A stretch of 64,000 nt of DNA from Actinomadura terrae (GTDB lineage Bacteria > Actinomycetota > Actinomycetes > Streptosporangiales > Streptosporangiaceae). The stretch is taken from positions 310,001 to 374,000 of the forward strand of contig NZ_JAICDG010000001.1 in the NCBI RefSeq assembly GCF_022751215.1, read 5' to 3'. Below the pieces are notes generated by a model, which saw nothing but the letters and a program-made list of their open reading frames with translations, ran no database searches and was not told the DNA's origin. The position numbers were made by a program, and so were the translations under genes. Every line of letters begins with the position of its first letter. The stretch's first letter is position 1. Below, piece by piece: positions 1 through 8,612 of this stretch.

Positions 1-507
1 CGACGGCTCGCCCGACACCAGCACCAGCGGGCGCGCGTCCAGCCGCTCGGCGACGCGGTCGGCGACGCGGTGCGCGAGCGCCTCGTGGTCGAACCCCCGC
101 CAGCCGGACGGCACGAACAGCGCCCGCGCGCCGACGTGCTCGGCGATCGAGGTCAGCTCGTACTCGCGGTGCGGCAGCAGCATCATGACCGGGGCCGCCC
201 CGAGCCGCAGGCACGCCATCGTGACGACGACGAACTCCCACGAGTTGGGCAGCTGCACGAGCACGCGGTCGCCGCGCGCGAGGCCGCGGTCGGCGAGGCG
301 CTCGGCGAGCAGGTCGGCGCGCTCGGCGAGGGCGCGGTAGGTCAGCCGGGTCTCGCCGTCCACGACGGCGGTGCGGTCGGGCCAGCGGTCGGCCGAGTCC
401 CACAGGTAGGCGCCGAGCGGGCGGCCCCGCCAGCATCCCGCCTTCCGGTAGAAGGCGGCCCTGTCGGGGGGCCACTGGACCATGCGGTGGCGTGTCGGGG
501 TACTCAT
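1..507 (-). CDS. Aryl-acid adenylating ligase (AMP-binding family), N-terminal part only
   Basis: The N-terminal 169 residues of an acyl/aryl-CoA ligase of the EntE/DhbE type run off the left edge, so the AMP-binding P-loop and C-terminal domain are not visible. The opening (WPPDRAAFYRKAGCWRG), the stretch TYRALAERADLLAERL and the cofactor-domain stretch VLVQLPNSWEFVVVTMACLR are typical of 2,3-dihydroxybenzoate- or salicylate-AMP ligases. Its ATG overlaps the stop of the upstream iterative PKS in ATGA (504-507), so the two are translationally coupled. In neocarzinostatin- and maduropeptin-type clusters a ligase beside the iterative PKS activates the aromatic acid as a CoA thioester (known from the family); the same role is inferred here. 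Without the binding pocket the substrate cannot be read. Confidence 0.85.
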   Translation of the reverse strand, partial: MSTPTRHRMVQWPPDRAAFYRKAGCWRGRPLGAYLWDSADRWPDRTAVVDGETRLTYRALAERADLLAERLADRGLARGDRVLVQLPNSWEFVVVTMACLRLGAAPVMMLLPHREYELTSIAEHVGARALFVPSGWRGFDHEALAHRVADRVAERLDARPLVLVSGEPS

Positions 508-3500
508 CGGGGCACTCCGTCCGGGTCGGGGCTGAGGAGCTCGGCCAGCAGCCCGGCGACGGCCTCGACCGTGGGACGGTCCCAGAACAGCGTCGCCGGG
601 AGCTGGAGGCGGAACCGCCGTTCGAGCCCGCGTCTGATGCGTACGGTCATGACGGAGTCGACGCCCATCTCCGCGACCGGGCGGGCCGTCTCGACCTCGT
701 CCGCCGACAGCCGGGTCTCCGCCGACACCTGGTCCCTGACCTCCGCCAGCAGGAAGTCGCGGAGGCCCTCGCCGTCGAGCCCCTGCCAGGGGGCGGCGGC
801 CGCGTCCGCCTGGGGCTCGGGCGGCGCGTCGTCGAGGTCGGCGAGCAGCGGCGGCCTGCGGTCGCCGGGGCCCGGCGGGATCGTGCGGAGCACGGCGGCA
901 TAGGGCAGCGCGTGCCGGTCGGCGAGCCACCAGGCGCTGAACGCCTCGGTGGCGCTGATGTCGGACGTGCCGCGCGCCGCGAGCTCGGCGTCGATGACGG
1001 CCGAGGACGTGGACATGCCGAGCCCGCGCCAGGACGTCCAGCCGAAGCTGGTCGTCGCGGTGTCGCCGGCGGCGCGGCGGTGCGCGGCGAGCGCGTCGAG
1101 GAAGGCGTTGCCCGCCGCGTAGCTCGCCTGCCCCGGCAGGCCGAGGAGCTGCCCGCAGGAGGAGAAGAGGACGAAGAAGTCCAGCGTCCCCGGCGGGAAC
1201 ATCTCGTGCAGGACGAGCGCGCCGTTCACCTTGGGACGCATGACCGTGCGCAGCGACTCCTCGTCGAGCGTCCGGAGCGTGTTGTCGTCCAAGACGCCGG
1301 CGGCGTGCACGACGCCCCGGATCGGCGGCAGGCCGAGCGCGGCCAGCGAGAGCAGCTTGCGCGCGGCCTCGGCATCGGCGATGTCGAGCGCGACGGTCGC
1401 GACCGTGACGCCGAGCCGTTCCAGCGAGCGGATCTCCTCCACCCGCGCGATCTCCGCCGGGTCGGTCAGGTCGTCCCAGGTGTCGCGGGGCGGCAGCGCG
1501 CGGCGGCCGACGAGGACGAGGCGCCGCCCGCCCCGGTCGGCCAGCCAGCGCGCGACCTCCAGGCCGAGCGTGCCGAGCCCGCCGGTGATCAGGTAGGTGC
1601 CGTCGGGGCTACAGCTCAGCGGCTCGCGGACCGGCTCGCCCTCCAGCGGGCGCAGCCGCGCGACCGACGCCTCGCCGTCGCGGACGACGACCACGTCGTC
1701 CTCCAGCGCGGATCCGACGATCTCCACCAGGCTCGGCGCGTCCTTGGGCGAGGAGCCGACGTCCACGACCCCGCCCCAGAACTCGGGGTGCTCGCCGCCG
1801 ATGATCCGGCCGAGCCCCCACAGTGCGCTGTGCCCGAGCGAGCCCTCCTCGGCGCACTCGCGGACGCCCTGCGTCGCGCACCACAGCTTGGCGGGCGCGG
1901 CGAGCCCGGAGTCGGCGAGCCGCCGCGCGGTCCGCGCGAGCAGCCAGGCCGCGTCGACGGCCGCCTCGCCGGTGTCGACCGACGGCCCGAGCGGCGGCAC
2001 GACCACGATCGTGTGCCCGCCGGCCAGCTCGGACTCCGCCAGGTCCTCGGGCGTCGCCGCGACGCGGAACGGGACGTCGGCCGCGCCGAGCCGTTCGGTG
2101 AGCCGTCCGAGGAGCGCGGTGTCGGGGCCGACGAGCACCACGCGCGTGCGGGTGGCGGCCGGGAGTTCGGGCAGCGGACGCCAGACCAGCTCGTGCACGA
2201 GGCGGCGCGGGCTGGTCAGCACGGCCGTGTCGCCCTCCAGCACCCCGTAGCGGAGCCGGTCGAGCCTGCCGATCACCGTGCCGGCGGTGTCGCGGATCTC
2301 CACGTCGACCGTGTCCTCGCCGACGACCCGCACCAGCACGAGCGCCCGCGCGGGGCTCGCCCCGTCGAGCGCGACGCGGTGGACGTGCGCGGGCATGCGC
2401 AGGACGGGGTCCCCGCCGAAGGCGACCGACGCCGCCGACAGCGCCGCGTCGAGCAGCGGCGCCCAGGTGTGCGGCGGCTCCTCGCCGTCCCCGACCTGGG
2501 CGTCCACGGCCAGCACGCCGTCGCCCGCCCGCACCCGCGGCAGCTCCCAGGCGAAGCCCATCGCGGCGACGCCCAGCGTCGCGAGCCGCTCGACCACGTA
2601 TCCGGGCGCCAGGTCGGTGCCCGTCTCGGGGATCGGCCCGCCCGGCGGGAGCGGCTCGGTGCGGACCTCGCGGGTGGCCGTCGTGTGCGTGACCCACGCC
2701 CGGTCATCGGGGGTGCTGTCGGCGATCCGCGACGACAGCCGGAGCATCGCGTCCTGGAGGACGATCTGCACCTCGCGCGGACGGGTGACGGTCACGGGCA
2801 CGTGCAGGCCGACGCCGGTGAGGTCGGGGCGCCGCCCGTCCGCGGCCGAGGCGGCCGTGAGGAAGGTGTTGAGCAGCACGGCGGCGGGCACGATCTCGAC
2901 CTCGCGGACGGGATGGTCGCCCGGGTAGGGCCGGGTCTCGCGGTCGAGCGAGGTCAGCCAGACGGTGGCGGGGGTGGAGCCGTTCACGCTCGTCCGGCCG
3001 CCGAGCAGGGTGTGGCCGCGGGGGTCGTGCCGCTCCAGCACCTGAGGCCGGGCGTCCGACTCCTCGATCCAGTGCGGGCGGTGCCGCCACGGGGCCGGGG
3101 GCAGGTCGGCGGGGCCGCCCTGCGGCCACAGCGCCGACCAGTCCACCGGAGCGCCGTGGCAGTGCAGGACGGCGAGGTTCTCCAGCAGCGTCCGCCGCTC
3201 GGGGCGGTTGCGCCGCATCGAGTGCGCCACGCAACTGTCGGCCGAGCCGCCCAGGTCGTCGAGCGTCTCAAGGATCGAGTGCTCGACGACGGGATGCGGG
3301 GAGACCTCCAGGAACATCCGGTACCCGTCCTCGCGCGCGGCGGTCACCGCGTGCATGAACCGGACGGTGCGCCGCAGGTTGGCGGCCCAGTAGGCGCCGT
3401 CGCGCACCGCGCCGTCGCGCGGGTCGTCCAGCGCCGTCGTGTAGAGGGGCACCTCGGCGGGACGCGGCGCCAGGTCGGCCGCCGCCGCCTCCAGCCCGTC

Positions 3501-5657
3501 GAGCAGCGGCTCCATCGCGGGGCTGTGGAAGGCGACGTCGGAGTCGACCCTCCGCACGGCGACGCCCTCGGCCTTCAGCCGCTCGCCGAACTCCTCCACC
3601 GCCGCCGGGTCGCCCGACACCACGGTCGACCGCGTCGCCGCCGCGACCGCGACCGCGACGTCGCTCCGGTCGCCGAGCATCTCCGCGACGTCCTCGGGCG
3701 GCAGCGCGACCATCAGCATCGCGCCCTGCCCGACCACCCGCCGCAGCAGCAGCGAGCGGCGGCAGACCAGCCGCGCGCCCTGCTCGGCGGTGAACACGCC
3801 GGCCGCGACGGCGGCGGCGATCTCGCCGACCGAGTGCCCGATGACCGCGTCCGGCCGCACCCCGGCGGCCCGCCACGACGCCGACAGCGCGACCTGCGCC
3901 GCGTAGATCATCGGCTGCGCGACGTCCACCGGGAGCGGGGAGTCGTGCCGGATGACCTCGATTGGGGAGAAGCCGATCTCCTCCTGGAAGACGGGGTCGA
4001 TCTCGCGCATGACGGCGGCGAAGTCCGGGTCGCCCGCGAGGGACTCCTTGGCCATGCCGAGCCACTGCGTGCCGTGGCCGGAGAACACCCACACCAGTCC
4101 AGCGCCGGGCGCGAGCGCCTCGGTCGCCGCGGCGCCGCGCAATGCGGCGGCGAGTTCGGCGCGGTCGGACGCGACCACGGCGGCCCGGTGCGCGAGATGG
4201 GTGCGGCCGAGCGCGAGTGTGTGGCCGATGTCGCGGAGCGGGACGTCCGTCGCTTTCTCGACGTGCTCGGCGAGCGTGGCCGCCCGTTCGGCCAGCGACT
4301 CGGGGGAGGCGGCCGACAAGGGGAACACGCGCGCGGTGCCGTCGTCGTCGGCGTCGCCCGGCGCGTCGGCCTCCTCCAGGATGACGTGCGCGATCGTGCC
4401 GCCGTACCCGTAGCCGGAGACGCCCGCGCGCCTCGGCCCGTCCCCGGACGGCCACGGCGACGGCTCGGCGACGACCCGCAGGCCCGACGTCTCCCAGGGG
4501 ATCGCCGGGTTGGGCTCGCCGAACCCGGGGTTCGGCGGGATCTCGCCGTGCCGCAGCGCGAGCACGGCCTTGATCAGCCCCGCCATGCCCGCGCCCGCCT
4601 CCAGGTGGCCGACGTTCGGCTTGACCGACCCGATGAGCAGCGGCTTCTCGGCGGTCCTGACCGCGCCGAGGACCTCGGTGAGCGCCGCCGCCTCCAGCGG
4701 GTCGCCGACCCGCGTGCCGGTGCCGTGGGTCTCGACGAAGCCGACCGTGGCCGGGTCGATGCCCGCGCTCTCGTACGTCCGGCGGAGCAGGTGGGCCTGG
4801 GCGTCGGCGTTGGGCGCCATGATGCCGCTGGTCTTCCCGTCCTGGTGGACGGCGCTGCCGCGGATCACCGCGAGGACCCGGTCGCCGTCGCGGCGCGCGT
4901 CGCTCAGCCGCTTGAGGACGACGACGCCGCCGCCCTCGCCCCGGCCGTAGCCGTCCGCGTCGGCCTGGAAGGACTTGCTGCGGCCGTCGGGGGCGATCGC
5001 GCCCGCCGCGTCCAGCACCATCGACAGCCCCGGCGCGGCGACCACCAGCACGCCGCCCGCGAGCGCGACCGGGCACTCGCCCGCGCGCAGCGCCTGCGCC
5101 GCCAGGTGCACCGCGACCAGCGAGGACGAGCAGGCCGTGTCGATCGCCATGCTCGACCCGCGCAGGTCGAGGACGTGCGAGACGCGGTTCGCGACCGCGC
5201 AGTACGCGCCGCCGATGCCCGACCACGCCTCGATCCTCGGCAGGTCCTCCAGCAGCCGGCGGCCGTAGTCGTCGGACCCGACGCCCATGAACACCCCGGC
5301 GTCGGTTCCGGCGAGCGTGTGCGGCGGTATCCCCGCGTGCTCCAGCGCCTCCCACGACAGCTCCAGGATGATGCGCTGCTGCGGGTCCATCAGCGCGGCC
5401 TCGCGCGGGGTGATGCCGAAGAAGTCGGCGTCGAAGCCCTCGACGTCGTCGAGGAACGAGCCCCTGCTGGGCGCGTCGCGGACGGCGGACGCGTGGTCCG
5501 GTCCGCGCTCGGCGTACCAGTCCCAGCGTCCCTCGGGGAGTTCGCCGGCGGTGGTCCGGCCCTCGCGCAGGAGCGTCCAGAACCCGTCCGGCGAGTTCAC
5601 CCCTCCGGCGAAGCGGCAGGCCATCCCGACGATGGCGACGGGTTCGGGCGAATGCAT
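504..5657 (-). CDS. Iterative type I PKS, 6-methylsalicylate-synthase type (KS-AT-DH-KR-ACP)
   Basis: A single-module PKS of 1717 residues. The ketosynthase has Cys176 (DTACSSS), His311 (HGTGT) and His351. The acyltransferase has Ser609 (GHSVGE) and the AFH signature around 711, which predicts malonyl-CoA. The DH/TH-type domain has His915 in HPVREVEIVP. The ketoreductase has a Rossmann motif near 1357-1365 and Tyr1513/Asn1517. The ACP has Ser1668 (GVDSVM). There is no ER or thioesterase. This order and length match bacterial 6-MSAS-type enzymes (NcsB, MdpB, ChlB1 group) that build a salicylate or naphthoate from malonyl units. The ATG is preceded by GGAAAGGTGG. The gene feeds the coupled aryl ligase (ATGA overlap) and lies back to back with an aryl-CoA-type monooxygenase. 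Benzoate versus naphthoate product cannot be read from sequence. Confidence 0.93.
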   Translation of the reverse strand: MHSPEPVAIVGMACRFAGGVNSPDGFWTLLREGRTTAGELPEGRWDWYAERGPDHASAVRDAPSRGSFLDDVEGFDADFFGITPREAALMDPQQRIILELSWEALEHAGIPPHTLAGTDAGVFMGVGSDDYGRRLLEDLPRIEAWSGIGGAYCAVANRVSHVLDLRGSSMAIDTACSSSLVAVHLAAQALRAGECPVALAGGVLVVAAPGLSMVLDAAGAIAPDGRSKSFQADADGYGRGEGGGVVVLKRLSDARRDGDRVLAVIRGSAVHQDGKTSGIMAPNADAQAHLLRRTYESAGIDPATVGFVETHGTGTRVGDPLEAAALTEVLGAVRTAEKPLLIGSVKPNVGHLEAGAGMAGLIKAVLALRHGEIPPNPGFGEPNPAIPWETSGLRVVAEPSPWPSGDGPRRAGVSGYGYGGTIAHVILEEADAPGDADDDGTARVFPLSAASPESLAERAATLAEHVEKATDVPLRDIGHTLALGRTHLAHRAAVVASDRAELAAALRGAAATEALAPGAGLVWVFSGHGTQWLGMAKESLAGDPDFAAVMREIDPVFQEEIGFSPIEVIRHDSPLPVDVAQPMIYAAQVALSASWRAAGVRPDAVIGHSVGEIAAAVAAGVFTAEQGARLVCRRSLLLRRVVGQGAMLMVALPPEDVAEMLGDRSDVAVAVAAATRSTVVSGDPAAVEEFGERLKAEGVAVRRVDSDVAFHSPAMEPLLDGLEAAAADLAPRPAEVPLYTTALDDPRDGAVRDGAYWAANLRRTVRFMHAVTAAREDGYRMFLEVSPHPVVEHSILETLDDLGGSADSCVAHSMRRNRPERRTLLENLAVLHCHGAPVDWSALWPQGGPADLPPAPWRHRPHWIEESDARPQVLERHDPRGHTLLGGRTSVNGSTPATVWLTSLDRETRPYPGDHPVREVEIVPAAVLLNTFLTAASAADGRRPDLTGVGLHVPVTVTRPREVQIVLQDAMLRLSSRIADSTPDDRAWVTHTTATREVRTEPLPPGGPIPETGTDLAPGYVVERLATLGVAAMGFAWELPRVRAGDGVLAVDAQVGDGEEPPHTWAPLLDAALSAASVAFGGDPVLRMPAHVHRVALDGASPARALVLVRVVGEDTVDVEIRDTAGTVIGRLDRLRYGVLEGDTAVLTSPRRLVHELVWRPLPELPAATRTRVVLVGPDTALLGRLTERLGAADVPFRVAATPEDLAESELAGGHTIVVVPPLGPSVDTGEAAVDAAWLLARTARRLADSGLAAPAKLWCATQGVRECAEEGSLGHSALWGLGRIIGGEHPEFWGGVVDVGSSPKDAPSLVEIVGSALEDDVVVVRDGEASVARLRPLEGEPVREPLSCSPDGTYLITGGLGTLGLEVARWLADRGGRRLVLVGRRALPPRDTWDDLTDPAEIARVEEIRSLERLGVTVATVALDIADAEAARKLLSLAALGLPPIRGVVHAAGVLDDNTLRTLDEESLRTVMRPKVNGALVLHEMFPPGTLDFFVLFSSCGQLLGLPGQASYAAGNAFLDALAAHRRAAGDTATTSFGWTSWRGLGMSTSSAVIDAELAARGTSDISATEAFSAWWLADRHALPYAAVLRTIPPGPGDRRPPLLADLDDAPPEPQADAAAAPWQGLDGEGLRDFLLAEVRDQVSAETRLSADEVETARPVAEMGVDSVMTVRIRRGLERRFRLQLPATLFWDRPTVEAVAGLLAELLSPDPDGVPR

Positions 5658-5798
5658 CGCGCCCACCTTTCCTTCACAGCGGACCCGGGATGGTCCCCAT
5701 CGTCGGTTCGCCGCTCCGCCCCCGGCACCTTGAGAAGTGCGGAGCCCTGGCGGTACCGGGCGCCGCGTCCGGCACCGATCATGGGAGCGGGAGGCGCC

Positions 5799-7343
5799 AT
5801 GGTGGACGTGAAGCATGTGGTGATCGTCGGGGCCGGGCCCGCGGGCCTGTTCGCGGCGCGCATGGTGCGGCTGCTGCTGCCGGACGCGGCGGTCGAGGTG
5901 TGCGAGCGCGCGGGACCGGACGAGGTGACGGGGTTCGGCGTGACGCTGTCCGCGCGGACGCTCGGCGGGATCGCCGAGGCCGACCCGGACACGCACCGGC
6001 GGATCGCGGCGGCGAGCCTGCCGCTGTCGGGCATCGAGATCGCGCTGCCCGCCGCGACCCTCCGCTACGACGGGTTCGAGGTCGCGAGCATCTCGCGGAG
6101 CACGCTGCTGGCGATCCTGCGCGAGCAGGCCGAGGCGGTCGGCGCGCGCGTCCGGTACCGCTCGGCGGTCCCGCCGGGGGCCGTGCCCGACGCGGACGTC
6201 GTCGTGTTCGCCGACGGCGCCGCGTCCGCGCACCGGAACGCCCGCGCCGCCGCGTTCGGCACCGTCACGCGGACCGGCGCGGCGCGGTTCGTGTGGCTCG
6301 GGACCCCGGCGGACCTCGGCGGCCGGACGTCGTTCGCGTTCGTCCGCACCCCGCACGGGCCGATGGCGGCGCACTGCTACCCGCACGCCGACGCGGGCGG
6401 GACCGTCGTGGTCGAGACCGACGAGACGACCTGGCGCGCCGCCGGGTTCGCGGGCTCGGACACGATCGGCGGCGCGGCGATAGGGGAGGACGCGCTCGCC
6501 CGGCTCGGCGACGTCTTCGCCGAGCACCTCGGCGGCGCGGGCCTGATCGGTGCACGCGGCCGGTGGGGGCGCTTCACCGTCGTGACGAACCGGAGCTGGT
6601 CGGCGGGGAACGCGGTGCTGCTCGGCGACGCCGCGCACACCGCGCACTTCACCGTCGGGTCGGGGACGAAGCTGGCGCTGGAGGACGCGATGGCGCTGGC
6701 GTCCGCGCTCGCCGCCCACCCCGAGCGCGCCGCCGCGTTCCGCGCCTACGAGGAGGCGCGGCGCGGCCCGGTCACCCGCACCCAGCGGCTCGCGGCCCCG
6801 AGCATGCGCTGGTGGGAGAGCTTCGGCCGCCGCCTGGACCTGCCGCCGGAGGAGTTCGGCCTGCACTTCCTGACCCGCACCCCCGCGATGACCTACGCCG
6901 CGCTGCGCCGCCGCTGCCCGGAGCGCCTCGCGGAGGCCGCGGTCTCGTTCGGCGGCGATGCCGACCGCCACGCGGTCGACACGCCCTTCGAGCACGGCTC
7001 GATCAGGTTGCCGCACCGCGTCGTCTCCGAAGGGGTTGTTCGCTTCGCGGAGGTCCCCTGCCCCGAGGACCCGGACTGGAGCGAACTCGACGCCCCGCTG
7101 CCCAAGGTGGAGGACGGTCGCGTCGTGTTGGTTCAGGCGGCGGGGCCGGAGTGGGAGCGGTGGCACGAGACCGTCCGCTATGCGGGGATGGTCAGGGCCG
7201 GGACCGGGCGTCCGGTCGCGGTGCGGGTGCCCGCGGACTGGCGGGACGGCCCCGGCCTGGACGCCGACGACGACTCCTGGTCCGCCCGCGTCCACCTGGC
7301 GCTGCTGTCGGGACGGATCGACCTGATCGCCGCCGCCCGCTGA
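5799..7343 (+). CDS. FAD monooxygenase of the salicylyl/anthraniloyl-CoA hydroxylase family, with a shortened C-terminal tail
   Basis: A protein of 514 residues. The N-terminal FAD fold has GAGPAG (11-16), then the family stretch TGFGVTLSARTL, the substrate-side stretch RFVWLGTP (163-170) and the FAD-binding GDAAHTAHFTVGSGTK (276-291). These are hallmarks of the N-terminal half of bifunctional anthraniloyl-CoA monooxygenase/salicylyl-CoA 5-hydroxylase. Those enzymes continue into an Old Yellow Enzyme barrel. Here only about 120 residues follow, and they still resemble the barrel's start (TPFEHGSIRLPHRVV, 395-409) and a later strand (GRPVAVRVPADW). Start: ATG after GGGAGG; an in-frame ATG at 5781 is less well spaced. 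The gene faces away from the PKS/ligase pair, and hydroxylation of the CoA-activated aromatic acid is inferred. Confidence 0.85.
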   Translation: MVDVKHVVIVGAGPAGLFAARMVRLLLPDAAVEVCERAGPDEVTGFGVTLSARTLGGIAEADPDTHRRIAAASLPLSGIEIALPAATLRYDGFEVASISRSTLLAILREQAEAVGARVRYRSAVPPGAVPDADVVVFADGAASAHRNARAAAFGTVTRTGAARFVWLGTPADLGGRTSFAFVRTPHGPMAAHCYPHADAGGTVVVETDETTWRAAGFAGSDTIGGAAIGEDALARLGDVFAEHLGGAGLIGARGRWGRFTVVTNRSWSAGNAVLLGDAAHTAHFTVGSGTKLALEDAMALASALAAHPERAAAFRAYEEARRGPVTRTQRLAAPSMRWWESFGRRLDLPPEEFGLHFLTRTPAMTYAALRRRCPERLAEAAVSFGGDADRHAVDTPFEHGSIRLPHRVVSEGVVRFAEVPCPEDPDWSELDAPLPKVEDGRVVLVQAAGPEWERWHETVRYAGMVRAGTGRPVAVRVPADWRDGPGLDADDDSWSARVHLALLSGRIDLIAAAR

Positions 7344-7384
7344 CCCCTTCGGACTCAGCGGGCGGGGGCGGTCCGGGGGTCAGC
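7339..7384. terminator. Bidirectional terminator hairpin between convergent genes
   Basis: GCTGACCCC (7339-7347) pairs with GGGGTCAGC (7376-7384), and GGAC (7351-7354) pairs with GTCC (7371-7374), around a 16-nt G-rich loop. The stem includes the stop codons of both convergent genes. No T tract is seen. Confidence 0.55.
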
Positions 7385-8342
7385 CGGTGGGGAGGATCAG
7401 TACCTTGCCCGCCGCCTCGCGCGACTCGATCGCGCGGTGCGCGGCGGGCGCCTCGGCCAGCGGGTGGACGCCGTGCACGCGCGGCCGCAGCTCGCCCACC
7501 ATCCCGAGCACGGCCGCGGCGCGCCGCCGCATCAGCTCGGGCGTCGGGTCGTAGCGTCCGAGCGACGGCTTGGTGAGGAACAGCGTGCCGCCGAGCGCGT
7601 TGAGGTCGACGGCGCCGACCGGGCCGCCCGTCTGCCCGTAGGACACGAACGTCCCGCGCGGACGCAGGCAGGTCAGCCCCTCGGCGAAGGTGGCCTGGCC
7701 CACCGCGTCGTAGACGACGTCGACGCCGCGCCCGCCGGTGAGCTCCAGGACGCGGTCGGCGAAGTGCCCACTGGAGTAGTCGATCACCTCGTCGGCGCCC
7801 GACTCCCGGGCGGCCTTCGCCTTGGCCGGGGTGGAGGCCGTCCCGATCACCCTGGCCCCCCGCAGCGACGCGAGGCGGCACAGCAGCCCGCCGACGCCGC
7901 CGCCCGCCGCGTGCACGAGGCAGGTGTCGGCCTCGCCCAGCGGGACCACGTCGGTCGCGAGCATGTGCGCGGTCATCCCGTGGACCAGCACGGCGACGGC
8001 GTCCTCGTCCGAGACGCCGTCGGGCACCGGCACGAGGCGGTCGGCGGCGACGACGCAGTGCGTGGCGTAGGAGGCCGAGGGCCCCATCCAGGCGACCCGG
8101 TCGCCCGGACGCACGCCCTCGACACCGTCCCCGGCGCGCAGCACCTCGCCCGCGCCCTCCATCCCGGGGGTGAAGGGGAGCGCCACGCGGTAGGCGCCCG
8201 ACCGCTGGAAGAGGTCGACGACGTTGACCCCGGCGACCGTCACCCGCACCAGCACCTCGCCGGCGGCGGGTTCGGGGTCGGCGGCCTCGGCGACGCGCAT
8301 GACGTCGGGCGGCCCCTGCCGCTCCAGGACGACGCGCCGCAC
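7380..8342 (-). CDS. NADPH:quinone oxidoreductase-like MDR enzyme
   Basis: A 320-residue zinc-free medium-chain dehydrogenase/reductase. The N-terminal GroES-like domain (VNVVDLFQRSGAY, PFTPGMEGAG) is followed by a nucleotide-binding domain with AAGGGVGGLLCRLA and the quinone-reductase signature around GADEVIDYSS. The zinc ligands of alcohol dehydrogenases are absent. The GTG start lies 3 nt after the stop of the sulfur-carrier gene, so the two form one minus-strand operon. Reduction of a quinone or enone intermediate of the neighbouring pathway is inferred from context; general detoxification is the alternative. Confidence 0.85.
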   Translation of the reverse strand: MRRVVLERQGPPDVMRVAEAADPEPAAGEVLVRVTVAGVNVVDLFQRSGAYRVALPFTPGMEGAGEVLRAGDGVEGVRPGDRVAWMGPSASYATHCVVAADRLVPVPDGVSDEDAVAVLVHGMTAHMLATDVVPLGEADTCLVHAAGGGVGGLLCRLASLRGARVIGTASTPAKAKAARESGADEVIDYSSGHFADRVLELTGGRGVDVVYDAVGQATFAEGLTCLRPRGTFVSYGQTGGPVGAVDLNALGGTLFLTKPSLGRYDPTPELMRRRAAAVLGMVGELRPRVHGVHPLAEAPAAHRAIESREAAGKVLILPTG

Positions 8343-8345
8343 CGG

Positions 8346-8612
8346 TCAGCCACCCGCCATCGGCGCGAGGATGGTGACCGTGCTCCCGGCCTCCACCACC
8401 GTGGCGTCCCGGCTGCGCCGGGGGATCATCTCGTCGTCCACGCAGAGGTTCACGTACAGGAGCGGCTCGCCGTCCGGGCCGAACAGGCGTCCGCCGATCC
8501 ACGGGTGGTCGTCGGCGAACCGCCGGATGACCTCGGGCAGCGGGCCCTCGGTGCCCTCGAAGGCGGTGTCGCCGTCCGGGCTCCACACCGAGGGAACCAT
8601 GATCTTGATCAT
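8346..8612 (-). CDS. MoaD/ThiS-family sulfur-carrier protein
   Basis: A small beta-grasp protein of 88 residues that ends exactly in LAPMAGG. The C-terminal Gly-Gly is the residue pair that is adenylated and converted to a thiocarboxylate in MoaD, ThiS and CysO. The pattern LPEVIRRFADDHPWIGGRLF then YVNLCVDDEMI then TVTILAPMAGG follows MoaD closely. Start: ATG at 8612 behind GTGAGG; a TTG one codon upstream is in frame but less likely. It is the first gene of an operon with a quinone oxidoreductase. No MoaE, MoeB or ThiF gene lies nearby, so activation would depend on an E1-like enzyme elsewhere. With the SufS-like desulfurase at 21135, it suggests sulfur insertion into the cluster product (inference). 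Confidence 0.85.
   Translation of the reverse strand: MIKIMVPSVWSPDGDTAFEGTEGPLPEVIRRFADDHPWIGGRLFGPDGEPLLYVNLCVDDEMIPRRSRDATVVEAGSTVTILAPMAGG

Noticed and set aside
492..5790. Very long open frame on the plus strand opposite the iterative PKS
   Set aside because: It is the mirror of a high-GC coding frame; no domain or ribosome site, while the minus strand encodes all PKS motifs. Only the part from 5799 is a real gene (the FAD monooxygenase).
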